Origin: Globisporangium splendens
Lineage: Eukaryota; Oomycota; Peronosporomycetes; Pythiales; Pythiaceae
NCBI GenBank assembly: GCA_006386115.1
Contig: VFIW01000027.1
Coordinates: 406,272 to 470,271 of the forward strand
Length of the DNA stretch: 64,000 bases
Direction of reading: 5' to 3'
In this document: positions 40,903 to 53,300 of the stretch, one piece after another
Position numbering within the stretch: the first letter of the stretch is position 1
Layout: every line of letters begins with the position of its first letter
The notes under the pieces: generated by a model
The model's database searches: none
The model's input: the letters and a program-made list of their open reading frames with translations, nothing else
What the model was told of the DNA's origin: nothing
Translations under genes and position numbers: made by a program

Positions 40903-43900
40903 GAGCGGGGCTCCCTACTGGGCGAACAAAGAGTTCTGTGAATGTCGTGGAAGCGCAGAACTCTTGCCCCGATGTGCGCAATGCACATGAAGTTTCCGCG
41001 AACAGATGTGAGCGTGTCGAGCAAGAGCCAGCCTTGATAGTCCACAAGGTTAAGGTAGATGGTTACTCAGAACCTCTACGGGCTCTTGTAGACACTGGTG
41101 CGTCGAACAATTTTGTCCGCACACAAGTGGTGAGAAGGCAAGGTTTGGACCTGCCTATCTCGAACAAGGAAATGATCGTTCGCTTGGCGAATGGATCGAA
41201 AGTGACGATGCCTAAGCGCGTGTTGCGTATGGCAATCGAATGTGATGATTTCCGAGGCGAAGACGAGTTTATAGCACTCGACCTCGATGACAAGTTTGAT
41301 CTGATTCTGGGAATGCCCTGGCTGAGAAGGTACCAACCGAGCATTGACTGGAAGAAGAAGAAGATCAGCGTCGACAAGCAAGTCGACGAAGACCTCGGCT
41401 GCCTGGCAGCAAGAGAGGTAATTTGGGCATATACCTCTGTGGAAGATGTGTCTAATGAGAGTCAGGCGTGCGATGGCCCCTCACACTCAAATGACAAGCC
41501 CGTGAAGACCACTGGAGGTGGAGTAGTCAGGCGCCAGAAAAAGACTACTCCTGTAGCCAAGAGCGATGAAGGGTTCCGCTCTGGCAGAAGGAAAGAAGAC
41601 AAGAAGACCGACGAAGAAGAACGAAGATCTGCAAGCGTCCCTGATCAAGACACAAGAGAAGCAGAAGATGAAGTGAAGAAAGAAAAACAAGCCACTTCAA
41701 GCGAATATGTGAACGTCGCAGTCTACAATGAAGAAGGTGACAGCCAGATAGTGCGTCACGTACAAGTTGAAAATCGTCCAAGTCTGGCTCAAGAATTGAT
41801 TTCCTTGCCGTTGATGAGCAAGAAGACGCTTAAGCGTAGCCTGGCGAAAGGCGAAATTTCGCAAATTTGTGCGATCGTCGATGAAGTTGCCGACGATGTC
41901 ATCAACACTGCGGAAGTGTTAGATGAGAAGACACGGAAGGAGAGGTTTGATGAGCAGTCGTGGGACGCTCTAAAGACAAACCCCGTGTATGGACTTGTCA
42001 AGGAATATGCGGACATATTCCCAGACAAAGTGCCTGACGAATTGCCGCAAGACAGAGGCATTCGTCACGAGATAGATGTACTTCCGGGAACGAAGTACTG
42101 TATCACAAGGCAATGACCGCTACCGAAGGAACAAGTCGATGCAATCGATGAGTTCTTCGCGCAGCGACAGAAGGCTGGCCATGTGCGCGAGAGCAAGTCT
42201 CCGCACTGTAGTCCCACCTTCTGTGTTAAGAAGGCCACAGGTGGTTGGCGTATTGTTCATGCATTCAACAAATTGAATGATGCGACCATACCTGCTCAGA
42301 CCCCAGTTCCACGTAAGGATATGATCCTTGATGGAATGGTTGGCAGCACTGTCTTTAGCGCGATCGATCTGAAGGATGGATTCTATCAGATTCGTATGCG
42401 TGAGAGCGATGTACCATTTACAGCAGTAAGCACCCCTAGTGGTATGCTGTGGGAGTGGATGGTAATGCCACAAGGTCTGAAGAACGCGCCAGCAACTTTC
42501 AACAGAATGGTCACGAATGTACTTCGTCCATTGAGAGAGTTTGCACCGAGCTACTTTGACGATATCTTCGTCCATAGTAAGGCTTTGGGAAAGAAGAAGG
42601 ATGTTGATGTTCATCTTGAACATCTTCGTCAAGTTTTTCAGGTTATGCGTGAAAACAAATGATACGCTGACTTGAAGAAATGCATCTTCTTCGCCCCTGA
42701 GATCCCTGTACTCGGTTGCTTTGTTGGCAAGAATGGCGTTCGAGCTGATCCGGAGAAAGTCAAGGCTATTGACGATTGGCCTACTCCTCAGAATGTCAAA
42801 CAACTACGCCAGTGGTTGGGTTTGGCGAACTACCTGCACAAATACACATGCAACTACGCAGCATTAGTGCAACCTCTCACGAGTCTCTTGAAAAAGGACA
42901 ATGAATGGGAGCGGTCTGAGGAACATCAGGCAGCGTTTGCTGAAGTGAAGAAGAGCTTAAGAGAAGCTCCTGTCCTAGCTCTAGCGGATCATGAGAAGCC
43001 GTTCCATGTAGTCTGCGATGCGAGCGATCATGCCATCGGATGTGCACTGATGCAACACGATGATGAGGGCAAAGAAAGAGTTGTGTCGTATCAATCACGA
43101 CAACTCAGGCCCGCAGAAAGGAACTGTCCGGTCCATGACAAAGAACTTTTGGCCATGAAGTATGCATTGGCAAAGTTCCGAGTCTATTTGCTTGGTGAGG
43201 AGCAGTTCGCTATTTACACTGATCACGCATCACTGCGGACAGCTGTAAAGACGCCTCACCTATCGCAAAGAATGGCAAGATGGCTTTCCTTCTTTGCTGA
43301 GTATAACTTTGTTGTACACTACAAGCCCGGCAAGCCCAACATACTTGCTGACGCTTTGTCAAGACGTCCGGACTATGATCCGAAGAACAAGAGTGACGAC
43401 ACGAACGGAGCGTGCCGACTCTGTGAAGACGTCAACGCGATTGCTACGGGAGTGACAAGCACAATCCAAGAAGAAATCACTGAGGGCTACAAGCAAGACG
43501 AAGCATGCCAAGAACTGATCAAGTATTTCAAGAATCCCTCAGAGAAGGCACTCCAAAACCTCCCACCAAGAGCAAGATCGCGTGTTCACCGTTACAGCAT
43601 GCACAATGAGCTGCTGTATTATGCGGTTGACGAAGGGGATCCAGCGAGGATCGTTGTCCCCAACGACGAAGGTCTGCGTCATCGACTCTTGTACGAGTAT
43701 CATGACGGTCCTTCGAGTGGCCATCTCGGACGTGAGAAAACGTTTCTCAACTTGTCTCGAGATTACTACTGGCCTCACATGTACAAGTGGGTGCGCAAGT
43801 ATGTGCGTACTTGTGAAGTGTGCCAAAGAGTCAAGCCATCTGGCTCTGCTTAGGCTCCACTTTGTTCATTACCTGTCCCTCAGGACAGTTGGAAGTCTGT

Positions 43901-45594
43901 GAGTATGGATTTCATATTCGGACTTCCAAGAGACAAACACGGACGCAATGGCATCCTTGTGTTTGTGGACCGATTCAGCAAGATGGTTCATCTTGCGCCT
44001 GTTTCGGACAAGATCTCTGCTGAGAAGACTGCCAAGGTCTTTGTAGACGTCGTATTCCGTCTACATGGACTACCAGTCGAGATCGTGTCTGACCGTGACA
44101 CCCGTTTCACGTCCAAGTTCTGGCGTGCACTGTTTGGACTTCTGGACACCAAGTTGTCCATGTCAACAGCGGCACACCCTGAAACGGACGGTCAAACAGA
44201 GCGAGTGAATCGCGTCCTCGAAGACGTGTTGCGCAGCTACGCAACGTCTTTCAAAGAGTGGAGTGAGTTTCTCCCTCTTGCCGAGTTTGCGTTGAACAAC
44301 TCCACGCATGTCTCGACGGGTCACTCTCCATTTTATGTGAACTATGGCATTCATCCCCGAGTGCCTGCTTCCACAATGGGTGAGGTCTCTACCTTAAGTG
44401 GGGGAGGGACTCCGGCTCATGGTAACAAGCCGAAGTCGTCTTACGACCTGAATGCTGCTTCCGAGTTGAAAGCGAATTTTGACTCGATGAAACCCCTCGA
44501 CGACCTAACAAGTCGTGAAGAGCAGCAAGTCGATGACTTTATCGTGAGGAGACAAGCCGTTGTGAGGTTTGTTCGAGACGCAATCGCGAAGGCTCAGGAT
44601 CTGCAAAAGGAACAAGCAGACAAGAGCGGAAGGAAGAACAAGCAAGTATATAAGATCAATGATCTTGTATTACTTAGCACGGCTAACTACCTGAACATGC
44701 AGTGTCCAACTTGGGGAGCTCGAAACTTCTGCCAAGATATATTGGACCGTTCAGGGTAGTTAAATGCAATGGTGATGCCTACACGCTAGACATACCTACA
44801 CGCATGCGTCTACACCCACATTTTATGTGGGTAGACTAAAGCCTTACCTTCCAAGTGGATCTGCGGATCCTACGAGATCTTCCGCAAACGATCGAGCTGA
44901 TCGTGAAGCTTCTCCACTTGATTGCGAAGAGCAAACAGCTCATCGCTCTGGAGATTCTTCTCGGCGTACAGGAGTTGCAGGACGTCGAAGGATTGGTCCT
45001 TCATTGTCTCCAACGCTTGAAGGCGAGAATGGTACTCGCCACGAAGTACCTCGAGAGCCGAACCTGCCTCTTCCACAGAGCGCAAAAGGTGATCGTGAGC
45101 CAACTCACGAGACTTCTCGTTCTTCTGGAGTCGAACAAGTTCGTCCTGAACCTGTTGGAACCGTTCCTCGAAACGGGACTCCAAAGCCGAACACTGGGCA
45201 GAACCTTCTGTCAGATCGTCGATCTTCGACTCATGATCGGCGACAAGGTTCTCGAGACTCTCGCAGCGTTCCTCAAGCGTCGAACAACGCTGCTGCAAAG
45301 CCTCGATTTGCCCACGATGAGCACTCTTCCACTTCCAGAGTCGCTCAATCGTTTTCTCGTTCAGCCCCACCCCCGTTGTTAGACTCTCAGGGAGAGCATC
45401 GCTGGGTGGTTGAGTCGATTGTTGATCATGAAGATCGACCGACTCATCGTCGAGGAAAGAAGCGGTTGAACCATCAACGCTTCTACAGAGTTCGGTGGCG
45501 TGGATATCCACCGAGCTTGGACACGTGGGAGCCTCGTCAGACATTGGAGTCTGATGTTCCCGACGTGGTCCGCAGCTATGAGAACTGCTTGTAG
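40749..45594 (+). pseudogene. G3 copy iv pol, several stops
   Basis: Same domain order as copy ii. Interrupted by a private TGA at 42114-42116 (Trp codon of RQWPLP), by TGA 42661-42663 and TAG 43851-43853 (both shared with copy i), and by a frameshift near 44690. The chromodomain (GEHRWVVESIV...WEPRQTL) is at about 45380-45580. Confidence 0.9.
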
Positions 45595-45936
45595 CGTCGC
45601 CAGGGGCGACACTACGACGACCAGAGCTACGGTTCGCTCTGTCGTCAGCGGGAGTTCTTCTTTCGGCACGAGCATTGCCACGACGAAGAAGACGCTCCAT
45701 TTTGTTCTCGTTCTCAAGACGAACAAATGTTCGCCATGAGTCTCTCTGGGCTGCGATGTGTTGGTTCGGATCATCGCGATCGTTGATCCGACGCCAACTG
45801 AAGAACCGCTCCTTGTAGAACTCGAGCTCCCCCTTCTTCTTCAGAATGGGAGAATGTCGAAGAGTTCTGGAGCTGTCTGCTGTCGCTTGGACGACGGACG
45901 TTCTTCACGGTTCACTTGGTCACTTGGTCGCTTCAT
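44870..45936 (-). pseudogene. G3 antisense accessory ORF, subtype b (copy iv)
   Basis: Starts MKRPSDQVNREERPSSKRQQ and frameshifts near 45850 (stop in the region corresponding to DISAIRKK). It is then open for 276 residues ending in the coiled coil (KTIERLWKWKSAHRGQIEAL..., VEKLHDQLDRLRKIS). It is clearly diverged from copy i, yet the coiled coil keeps about two thirds of its residues with no length change. Confidence 0.65.
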
Positions 45937-46012
45937 TGCCAATTGGAAAGTGAACTGCTCCGAAAGGTCTGCAAAAGTACGCAAGGTACTTGTGACTTTA
46001 AGGAGGGGATGA

Positions 46013-46554
46013 TGTAATGGGCCATAACCAGCCATTACATGAAGGTGGATCTGTCCCAAGATCTAGTGTACCACACACCACCTTCAGCGTGCATTGTGGA
46101 GACACAAATAACAAAGGGATTACAGTAATACAGTCCCCACATGCACGTGTGACGTCATCGAATGACGTCACGAGTGTTCTCTGTGCTGATCAGTGCAGAA
46201 TGTTGTTCTCATGTACTAATCAGTACAGAGTAATGACATCCATGTACTAATCAAGTACTGAGTGATGGTTCCTGCTTGGGAAACTGGACTGGCGACGAGA
46301 CCGACGTGTCTCTGCCGCCTGAAGTGAGTGGCGCGAGCCAATCACTTTGCAGGGATTTTATACAAGACTTGAAGTTCAAGCTTCTAGAAGATCCCGTAGG
46401 TTCAACCTCAGTGTACCCAAGGTTTTATATATCATATTCATAGGTTTTATTGTGTATGTTTAGGTTTTAGTTATAAAACGTGTAGGATCCCTTGGGGTTC
46501 ATTAGCAAGCAGCGACTGGAACCATAACCATTTTAATTCAGTTGCAAATTTTCC
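46013..46554 (+). repeat. G3 LTR, subtype b, 3'-truncated (3' LTR of copy iv)
   Basis: Starts TGTAATGGGCCATAACC and stops at GCAAATTTTCC, about 100 bp short of a complete subtype b LTR. Confidence 0.85.
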
Positions 46555-46567
46555 TGTAACGGGTCAG

Positions 46568-47178
46568 TGTAATAGGCTAAGGCTGCCATTACATGCAAGG
46601 TGGTTCTTTGTGTGTGTGTCACACACCACCTTGTGGAAGTGCATTGTGGGTGCGAAGATATTGGGTGAAGCACATAAAAGTGATCCCCACATGCACAGGT
46701 GACGTCATCGTCTGACGTCAGAGCAATTTGTGTCTGAGTTGAGTGTTGATCACTCGCAATCATTGCGATTCGGTGTGATTACGCACAACAGTACTCGAGA
46801 CATGTGAATGATGGTTCCTACTTGAGGAAACAACACTGGTGACGAGACCGACGTGTCTCTACCACCTGAAGTGAGTGGCGTGAGTCAATCACTTCGCAGG
46901 GAATCTTCGCGGTATTTCAAGTTCAAGTTTCTCGAAGATCCCGTAGGTTCAACCTCAGTGTACCCAAGGTTTTATATATCAGATTCATAGGTTTTATTTC
47001 TGCATGTTTAGGTTTTAGTTGTAAAACCTCTAGGAATCCTAGTGGTGTTTTATATGTAGTGTCAGGAACCACAAGCTCATTTCAATTGAGTTGCTTTTTT
47101 GTCAAGTTCCTCTCAAGTCTTCCTCTCAAGCGCGAGCGTGCGTGCTGTGTTTGAGGCTGTCTCGGATAGCCTCTTACA
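46568..47178 (+). repeat. G3 LTR, subtype a, at second inversion breakpoint
   Basis: 611 bp, TGTAATAGGCTAAGG...CCTCTTACA. The left flank is an orphan 13-bp sequence and a truncated LTR; the right flank is G2 gag (CATCACC). In inverted orientation to 16850-17459, as needed for the proposed inversion. Confidence 0.8.
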
Positions 47179-47977
47179 CATCACCGCTGCCAAGATTTCG
47201 TCCACACTCGCAGCCATTTCCAAGTCATTATCGTCCAATCCGACCGTTCCCACGCCACGATGGACCCGAACCAATGGAGATCGACACTGCTCAAATTCGT
47301 CGAAGCCATCAAGCGCCAAATTGTCCACATAAACGTTGTTCCTACTGCAATAAACCTGGCCACTTAATCCATGAATGCTTCAAGAAAAAAACAACGACGC
47401 TCGCCGAGAAAATCAACAACGTCCAAACCATCGACCGCCGAGAAGAACCAATGTGAACTACTTCGAATACGACGAGAACAAAGAGGAGCATGCCTATGAA
47501 GCCAACAATTTCTATGTTCAACCGAGAAGTCAAGAAGATCCAACGCCAGAAACAAGTAAAGAAGTCATTGAACAAGTAGTAAAGGAGCATGGAGAAAACG
47601 AATTGGTTCGAATGCCAGCGAAATGTAACGGCAAAGATATCGTAGTGATGTTTGACAGCGGTGCCACCGACAACACCACCAAACAAGGGACAATAAATAC
47701 GCTCACCGAGTAAATGTGAATCAAGGTCAACAGATTTGATGGAACAAGCACGACTACTCAAACTACACGAAAAGGAGAAGTTGTTGTTGAAATTTGTGGT
47801 CGCAAGTTCAAAATCCCAGTAATGGAATGGAAAATGGGAGATGCTCAGGACCTTATCCTAGGCAAACCATTCTGCCATTGGTATGATCCACAAATCAACT
47901 ATCGCACGCATGAAGTATTTTTCAAACCAGAAGAAGACACCATTCCGGCTACCCAAGTATCCAGCGCCGAGTTCAAG
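47179..47977 (+). pseudogene. G2 gag C-terminus and protease
   Basis: gag zinc knuckle (CSYCNKPGHLIHECF) near 47335-47380, then a -1 shift at a long A-run, then pol with an aspartic protease (MFDSGATDN) and IPVMEWKMGDAQDLILGKPF. Two stops in pol (TAA 47711, TGA 47717). Continues, after removal of G4 and its CAAAA TSD, at 56477. Confidence 0.8.
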
Positions 47978-47982
47978 CAAAA
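47978..47982. repeat. TSD CAAAA of G4, left
   Basis: Repeated at 56472-56476. Confidence 0.9.
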
Positions 47983-48516
47983 TGTAACGGGGCTACACTG
48001 TAACATGGTTACGCACTTGTGTTGTGCCACACAACCAAACCGAACCTTGCGGTACGTAGAGTACTCGCAACAAGTTTAAGACCGAACCGTGAGGTTCGTC
48101 GTACTTGCTCGAACCTTCACGGTGGAGCCGGCAGCCAGTCTGAGTGACGGCGCCTCCGATTGGACATAATTGAACATGCATTTCATCCAATCACATAAGA
48201 CAACTAGCGTTAGTCTTTCATAGCCACTCATTGCCCCATGGGGAGTAATTACACTTGAGATTGCTATTGTTCATAGTTACATAAAGATAATCCAGGTTGT
48301 CCTACAGAGGGCAACCTCCAACAAATAAACAGTTCCATTTTTACCGTTAACTGAGTCTTTGGTTATCGACGGTTACTCTATAGAGACCTACAGGTAACCG
48401 ATTGTTGCACTGCAGGAAGCAGGCAACCGCTCTCGGAACAGAGTCCTTGAGAGAAGCGTTGCATACGCTTCCTCACACACGTACTGTGCTGCGTAACTCG
48501 GAAGTGTCCGGTTACA
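47983..48516 (+). repeat. G4 5' LTR
   Basis: TGTAACGGGG...CCGGTTACA, 534 bp. Confidence 0.9.
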
Positions 48517-48518
48517 AC

Positions 48519-48527
48519 TGGTAGCAC
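48519..48527 (+). other. G4 primer binding site
   Basis: TGGTAGCAC, 2 nt after the LTR, continuing TCGTAG. Confidence 0.65.
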
Positions 48528-48588
48528 TCGTAGTCAATCTACGAGCCGGCAGAGGTGACTGCCTGAATCGCTTCCTCAAGGATTCATC

Positions 48589-49749
48589 ATGGCGTCAATT
48601 GACCCTGCGCAGTTCCCGCACCTCTCGGCTGAGCACCGGAGTGTGCTGACCCGAATGGCACAAGCGCTAGGCGACCAAGTCGCTCTAGACGTGCTCTCGG
48701 CGTCGCCGGAACAGCAAATCTTTCGACTCGAGCAGTTCGAGAACTTCTCGAACGCTCAGCGCCTCGAAGGAGAGCGAAGTGCGCAAGCACAAATGCAAGC
48801 CACCGCAAGCTTGACCGCAGAGATGCTGCGCTCAGCTGCTGAGTCGCGCGAAGCGCTCGAGCGAGTGGTATCTGTGTTTGCTGGTGCAGCCACGTCTTTG
48901 TCGAGTGCGGCTTCTGCGCCTCAGACACCCGCGTCCCAAACTCCCCGCCCAAGAGCTGTCAAGATCGACGCTCCGAAATTCGATGGTGCGGATGGCGACA
49001 AGCTCATCCACTGGCTACTCGCCGTGGAGCGTTGCGCCAAGGCTCAGCTCATCGACAGCAACGAGCAGATGGTGTCTTACGCCATCTCGAACCTGCGCGG
49101 TCGAGCGTCGGAATGGGCATTCTCGACGTTGCTCGCCGATGAGTGTGCATTCGACACGTGGGATATTTTCCGTGCGAGAATCACCGCCATGTATCAGCCT
49201 CCGAACAACGAAGTGCTGTTGCAAGGTCGTTTCTTCTCCTTGAAACAAGGGAAGCTCTCGCTGGAACGATACATCCAGGAGATGAGAAGCCTGTGCGCGG
49301 CGATCACGACCAGCCCTTTGCCTGAGTCTGTGAAAGTACCTGCGTTTCTCAACGGCCTCAACAGTGGACCAGCGCGTCAGGAGTTGTACCGACGCTTGCC
49401 GGCCACGATGGAAGATGCGATCCGCATTGCGCTCGTTGAGCAGCAATCGTTCAGAGTCAGCCGACCTGATTGGAACGCTGGCCGCCACAACGGTGCGCAT
49501 CACAGCCACCGAGCAGTCACGAATGAGCGGCGCTTCCATGGTCCGACACCAATGGATCTCAGCAGCGCCGAAGTGACCTGCTTTAACTGTGGCAAGCGAG
49601 GACACTATCAGTCGAAGTGTCCCGCTCCAAGGCAGTCTGCTCCTCGCACTGGAAATCAGGCGAGGGACTACCAAACGCCGCGCGGCAACCACGCTCATCG
49701 AGGTGGCAGATCCGCTGTGGCAAGAAAGGGAAACGGAATGTCTCAGTAG
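48589..49749 (+). CDS. G4 Gag, intact
   Basis: 386 residues: N-terminal LSAEHRSVLTRMAQALG, capsid region (PKFDGADGDKLIHWLLAVE, LRGRASEWAF, QPPNNEVLLQGRFFSLKQG) and a zinc knuckle (CFNCGKRGHYQSKC). Near the end GGGAAAC (49728-49734) is in phase as G GGA AAC, a classic -1 slippery heptamer, 12 nt before the TAG. Confidence 0.9.
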   Translation: MASIDPAQFPHLSAEHRSVLTRMAQALGDQVALDVLSASPEQQIFRLEQFENFSNAQRLEGERSAQAQMQATASLTAEMLRSAAESREALERVVSVFAGAATSLSSAASAPQTPASQTPRPRAVKIDAPKFDGADGDKLIHWLLAVERCAKAQLIDSNEQMVSYAISNLRGRASEWAFSTLLADECAFDTWDIFRARITAMYQPPNNEVLLQGRFFSLKQGKLSLERYIQEMRSLCAAITTSPLPESVKVPAFLNGLNSGPARQELYRRLPATMEDAIRIALVEQQSFRVSRPDWNAGRHNGAHHSHRAVTNERRFHGPTPMDLSSAEVTCFNCGKRGHYQSKCPAPRQSAPRTGNQARDYQTPRGNHAHRGGRSAVARKGNGMSQ

Positions 49750-50293
49750 AAGCGGGACGCTCTACTGAGACAGACTCTATAGCTTCGGCGTCGCCGACTA
49801 CTAGAGTCGTGCAGATGGGAAGCTTAGTCCCAGGAGCTCTTGGCAACAAGGCTCCGAGTGAGATGTTGGTATATAGCGCCGATGTGAAGGGCTATGAGAA
49901 GAAAATGACGGTTCTTGTTGACTGCGGTGCGTCACAGAACTTCGTCTCGAAGGCAGCTCTGGAACAGAGTCTGCAAGCGTATGAGCGACTTGTCCACAGT
50001 GGCAAGCGCGAGAAGATGATCGTACGTCTGGCCGATGGGTCGGCAGTACACACTGAAGGGGTTCAAGTCGAACTCTCTTTCAGTTTTTGCGACTTTGTCT
50101 GCAAAGAAACGTTCGTGGTACTAGCGATGGGGTCGAAGTACGACCTCATCCTAGGGATGCCTTGGCTGGCGAAACATCAGCCTTGGATCGATTGGCGAGC
50201 ACGCACAATCGGGAGCTCCACCCCTTCCTCTGATGAAGAGCGAAGGTTGCGGGAAAATTTCCACGCAATGGATGCGAGCTTTGAACACGCTGT

Positions 50294-50368
50294 GGCAGGG
50301 AGCCCAGCTAGAAGATGCGCTGAGGCAGGGAGCCCAGCAAAGAGATCAACTGCGGCAGGTAGCCCAGT
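50294..50368 (+). repeat. 30-bp tandem repeat in G4 pol
   Basis: Two and a half units beginning GGCAGGGAGCCCAG, encoding repeated AGSP blocks after the protease, next to the frame change. Confidence 0.8.
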
Positions 50369-53300
50369 TTGTGCGGAAGCGCCAGAAAGTCCAGACGTGG
50401 ACGCTGGTGCGCAAGTGTGCGGCTCCAGGGCCCCGAGCCAGCCCCCGCAAGTGACAGCGACAGTACAGGTGTACACGCGTCAACCAGCTCGTACCACCCT
50501 GACGGTGCAGTACTGGAGCTCAGAACCGCGAGGTCGCGTGTTCGCATCAACCGACGAGGGCGACGCAAGTTGTCAGCTCGCGAGAGAGACAGTGCATTGG
50601 CATCTGTTGCTGAGGAAACGGCCGCCTCGCATATGATTGCCCCATCTCTCAATGCAGCTGCAACTTCGCTGCGCGCCTTCGACAGGACCTCGGATCCGTC
50701 GATAGATCGCGCTCACGTTGATGTGGCGCTCAGACGCGCGAAGCGCAGTCCGGAAGCAAACGCATCAGACGAAGTGTTCTTCGCTGAATTTGCGGCGCTC
50801 CATGAGCTGCCGAGTACCGTTGAGGCGATCGTATCCCTCGAAGAAATGAGTTATGAACTCTTTCTTACGGATCTAGAGCGTGATCAGATCCGCGAGATCG
50901 TCGTTCCGACTGCGTTCACGCGTAGCGAACTATGCACCTCGTCCACTGCGGATGAGAGTGTTTTGGAGCCAGACAAACAGAAACGGTTTGCTGCTCAGGA
51001 TTGGGACGCCGTGAAAGGCAGTCCATACTTTGACTTATTGTGGGAGTTCAAAGATGTGTTTCCCGACAAAGTGCCAAGTGCCCTGCCCGTTGATCGTGGC
51101 GTACGGCACGAGATTGACCTCGAGCCCGGGAGCAAATATTGCGTGACCAGACAATGGCCGCTGCCCCGCGAGCAGGTTGAGGCAATCGACGAGTTCTTCG
51201 CGAAACGTGCCCTCGCCGGTCATGTGAGAGAAAGCAAGTCTCCACATAGCTCACCCACGTTTTGTGTGCGGAAAGCGACTGGTGGCTGGCGCATTGTTCA
51301 CGCTTTCAACAAGCTGAACGCCGCCACCATTCCGGCACAAACGCCGATCCCAAGGAAGGATGTCTTGATCGACTCCATGGGCGGCTCGACAGTGTTCTCC
51401 GCACTGGATCTGATGGATGGGTTCTATCAGATCCTCATGCGAGAGAGTGACGTTCCCTTGACGGCAGTAAGCACACCCAGCGGGATGCTGTGGGAGTGGC
51501 TCGTTATGCCACAAGGTTTGAAGAATGCACCAGCGACGTTCAATCGTCTGGTAACGCATCTTCTGCGTCCTCATCGTGCGTATGCACCGAGCTATTTCGA
51601 TGACATCTTCGTGCACAGTCGTGCCGAAGGAGGTCTCAGTGTCGTTGACGTGCACAAGAGACATTTGCGCTCAGTGTTGCAGTGCTTACGAGACAACAGT
51701 CTGTATTGCAACCTGAAGAAATGCATCTTTGGCGCCTCAGAGATACCGATCCTGGGCTGCTATGTTGGCAAAGCTGGCGTCCGCGCGGACCCAGAGAAGA
51801 TCAAGGCGATCGCCGACTGGCCGATCCCAAAGAACGTCAAGGACTTGCGCAAGTGGCTTGGCTTGGCAAATTACTTGCACAAGTACAGCCACAACTATGC
51901 GGCAAGAGTCCGTCCGCTCACGCATCTCTTGAAAAAGGATGTCGAGTGGGACTGGACGAATGATGTCATGAATGCATTCATTGACGTGAAGGAGTCGCTC
52001 GTTCGCGCTCCTGTCCTGGCGTTGCCGGACCACACGAAAGCCTTCAGTGTCGTGTGCGATGCCAGCGATTTTGCAATCGGCTGTGCGCTGATGCAGAAGG
52101 ATGATGACGGCCATGAGCGCGTCGTATCATACCAAAGCAGACTGCTTAAGGCAGCTGAAAAGAATTATCCTGTGCACGACAAGGAGCTGCTTGCGATCAA
52201 GTACGCTCTCTTGAAGTTCAGGGTCCACCTTTTGGGTGCGACACCGTTCGTTGTGTACACGGATCACGCGTCCTTGCGGACCGCGATTAATTCCCCCCAT
52301 TTATCGCAGCGAATGGCGCGATGGCTTGCATTCTTCTCCGAGTTCAACTTTCGGGTCGAATACAAGCCGGGAAAGGAAAATGTTCTGGCGGACGCGCTCT
52401 CGCGCCGTCCAGATTACGAGTCGAGCGCTGACAGCAGCTCTGACGCCCTGTGTTTGGAGCGCACTCCTGATCTCATGCATCTGAGCATCAGTCGAGTGCA
52501 AACAAAGCTCAAGGACAACATTCAGTCGCTTTATGCAAAGGACGATGAATGTCGCTTGTTGATTGCTCACTTTGACGGCTCGTCCAAAGAGTCATTGCCT
52601 GCCAAACTCGAGTCAAAGCTTGCTCGGTTTAGTTACCACGACGGGTTGTTGTGGCATCGACTGTCCAACTTCGATTACCCGCGTGTGTATGTACCGCATG
52701 ACCAGGATCTGAAACTTTCGATCCTGCATGAGTTTCACGATGCACCAGCGAGTGGGCATCTCGGACGTGAAAAGACCTTCTTGCAAGTGTCTAATGTGTT
52801 TTGGTGGCCACACCAATACAAATGGGTGGCCAATTATGTACGCTCATGCGAAGCAGTGCCAGCGCGTGAAGCCTGCGGGCAAGAACAAAGCGCCGCTGCA
52901 TCCGCTGCCGATTCCGCAAGACTGCTGGAAGTCGGTCAGCATGGATTTCGTCTTCGGTTTCCCGGAAGACAAGGCGCGCAACACAGGCGTCGTCGTGTTC
53001 GTCGACCGACTGAGCAAAATGGTGCACGTTGCACCCGTGCGCAAGCATGTCACTGCGCAAGAGACGGCGTGCCTATTTTTAGAGCACGTGTTCCGCTATC
53101 ACGGCTTGCCCGAGTCTATTGTATCAGACCGGGACCCGCGTTTTACCGCTGCCTTTTGGCGCGAACTCTTTCGCCTGCTCGGCACAGATCTGGCGTTGTC
53201 CACTGCCGATCACCCCGAGACAGACGGGCAAACCGAGCGCGTGAACCGTGTCGTCGAGGATATTCTTCGCAGCATCGCTGTCGATCATCCCCGCGACTGG

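Larger units (their letters stand above)
39703..46012 (+). mobile_element. Ty3/Gypsy G3 copy iv (internal region), chimeric
   Basis: 5' LTR subtype a, 3' LTR subtype b. gag through about 44868 is nearly identical to copy i (inverted); after that the 3' part switches to subtype b. PBS TGGTAGCAC at 39705-39713, PPT AGGAGGGGATGA ending at 46012. Confidence 0.85.

Noticed and set aside
24518..47178. One simple G3 insertion into G1 or G2
   Set aside because: The flanks come from two different elements, lack a TSD, and the LTR subtypes and orientations disagree. Several events are required.
49015..49698. 227-codon antisense frame in G4 gag
   Set aside because: Wholly inside an intact gag and absent at the matching position in G3. 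Treated as a shadow, unlike the 3' antisense ORF, most of which lies outside gag-pol.
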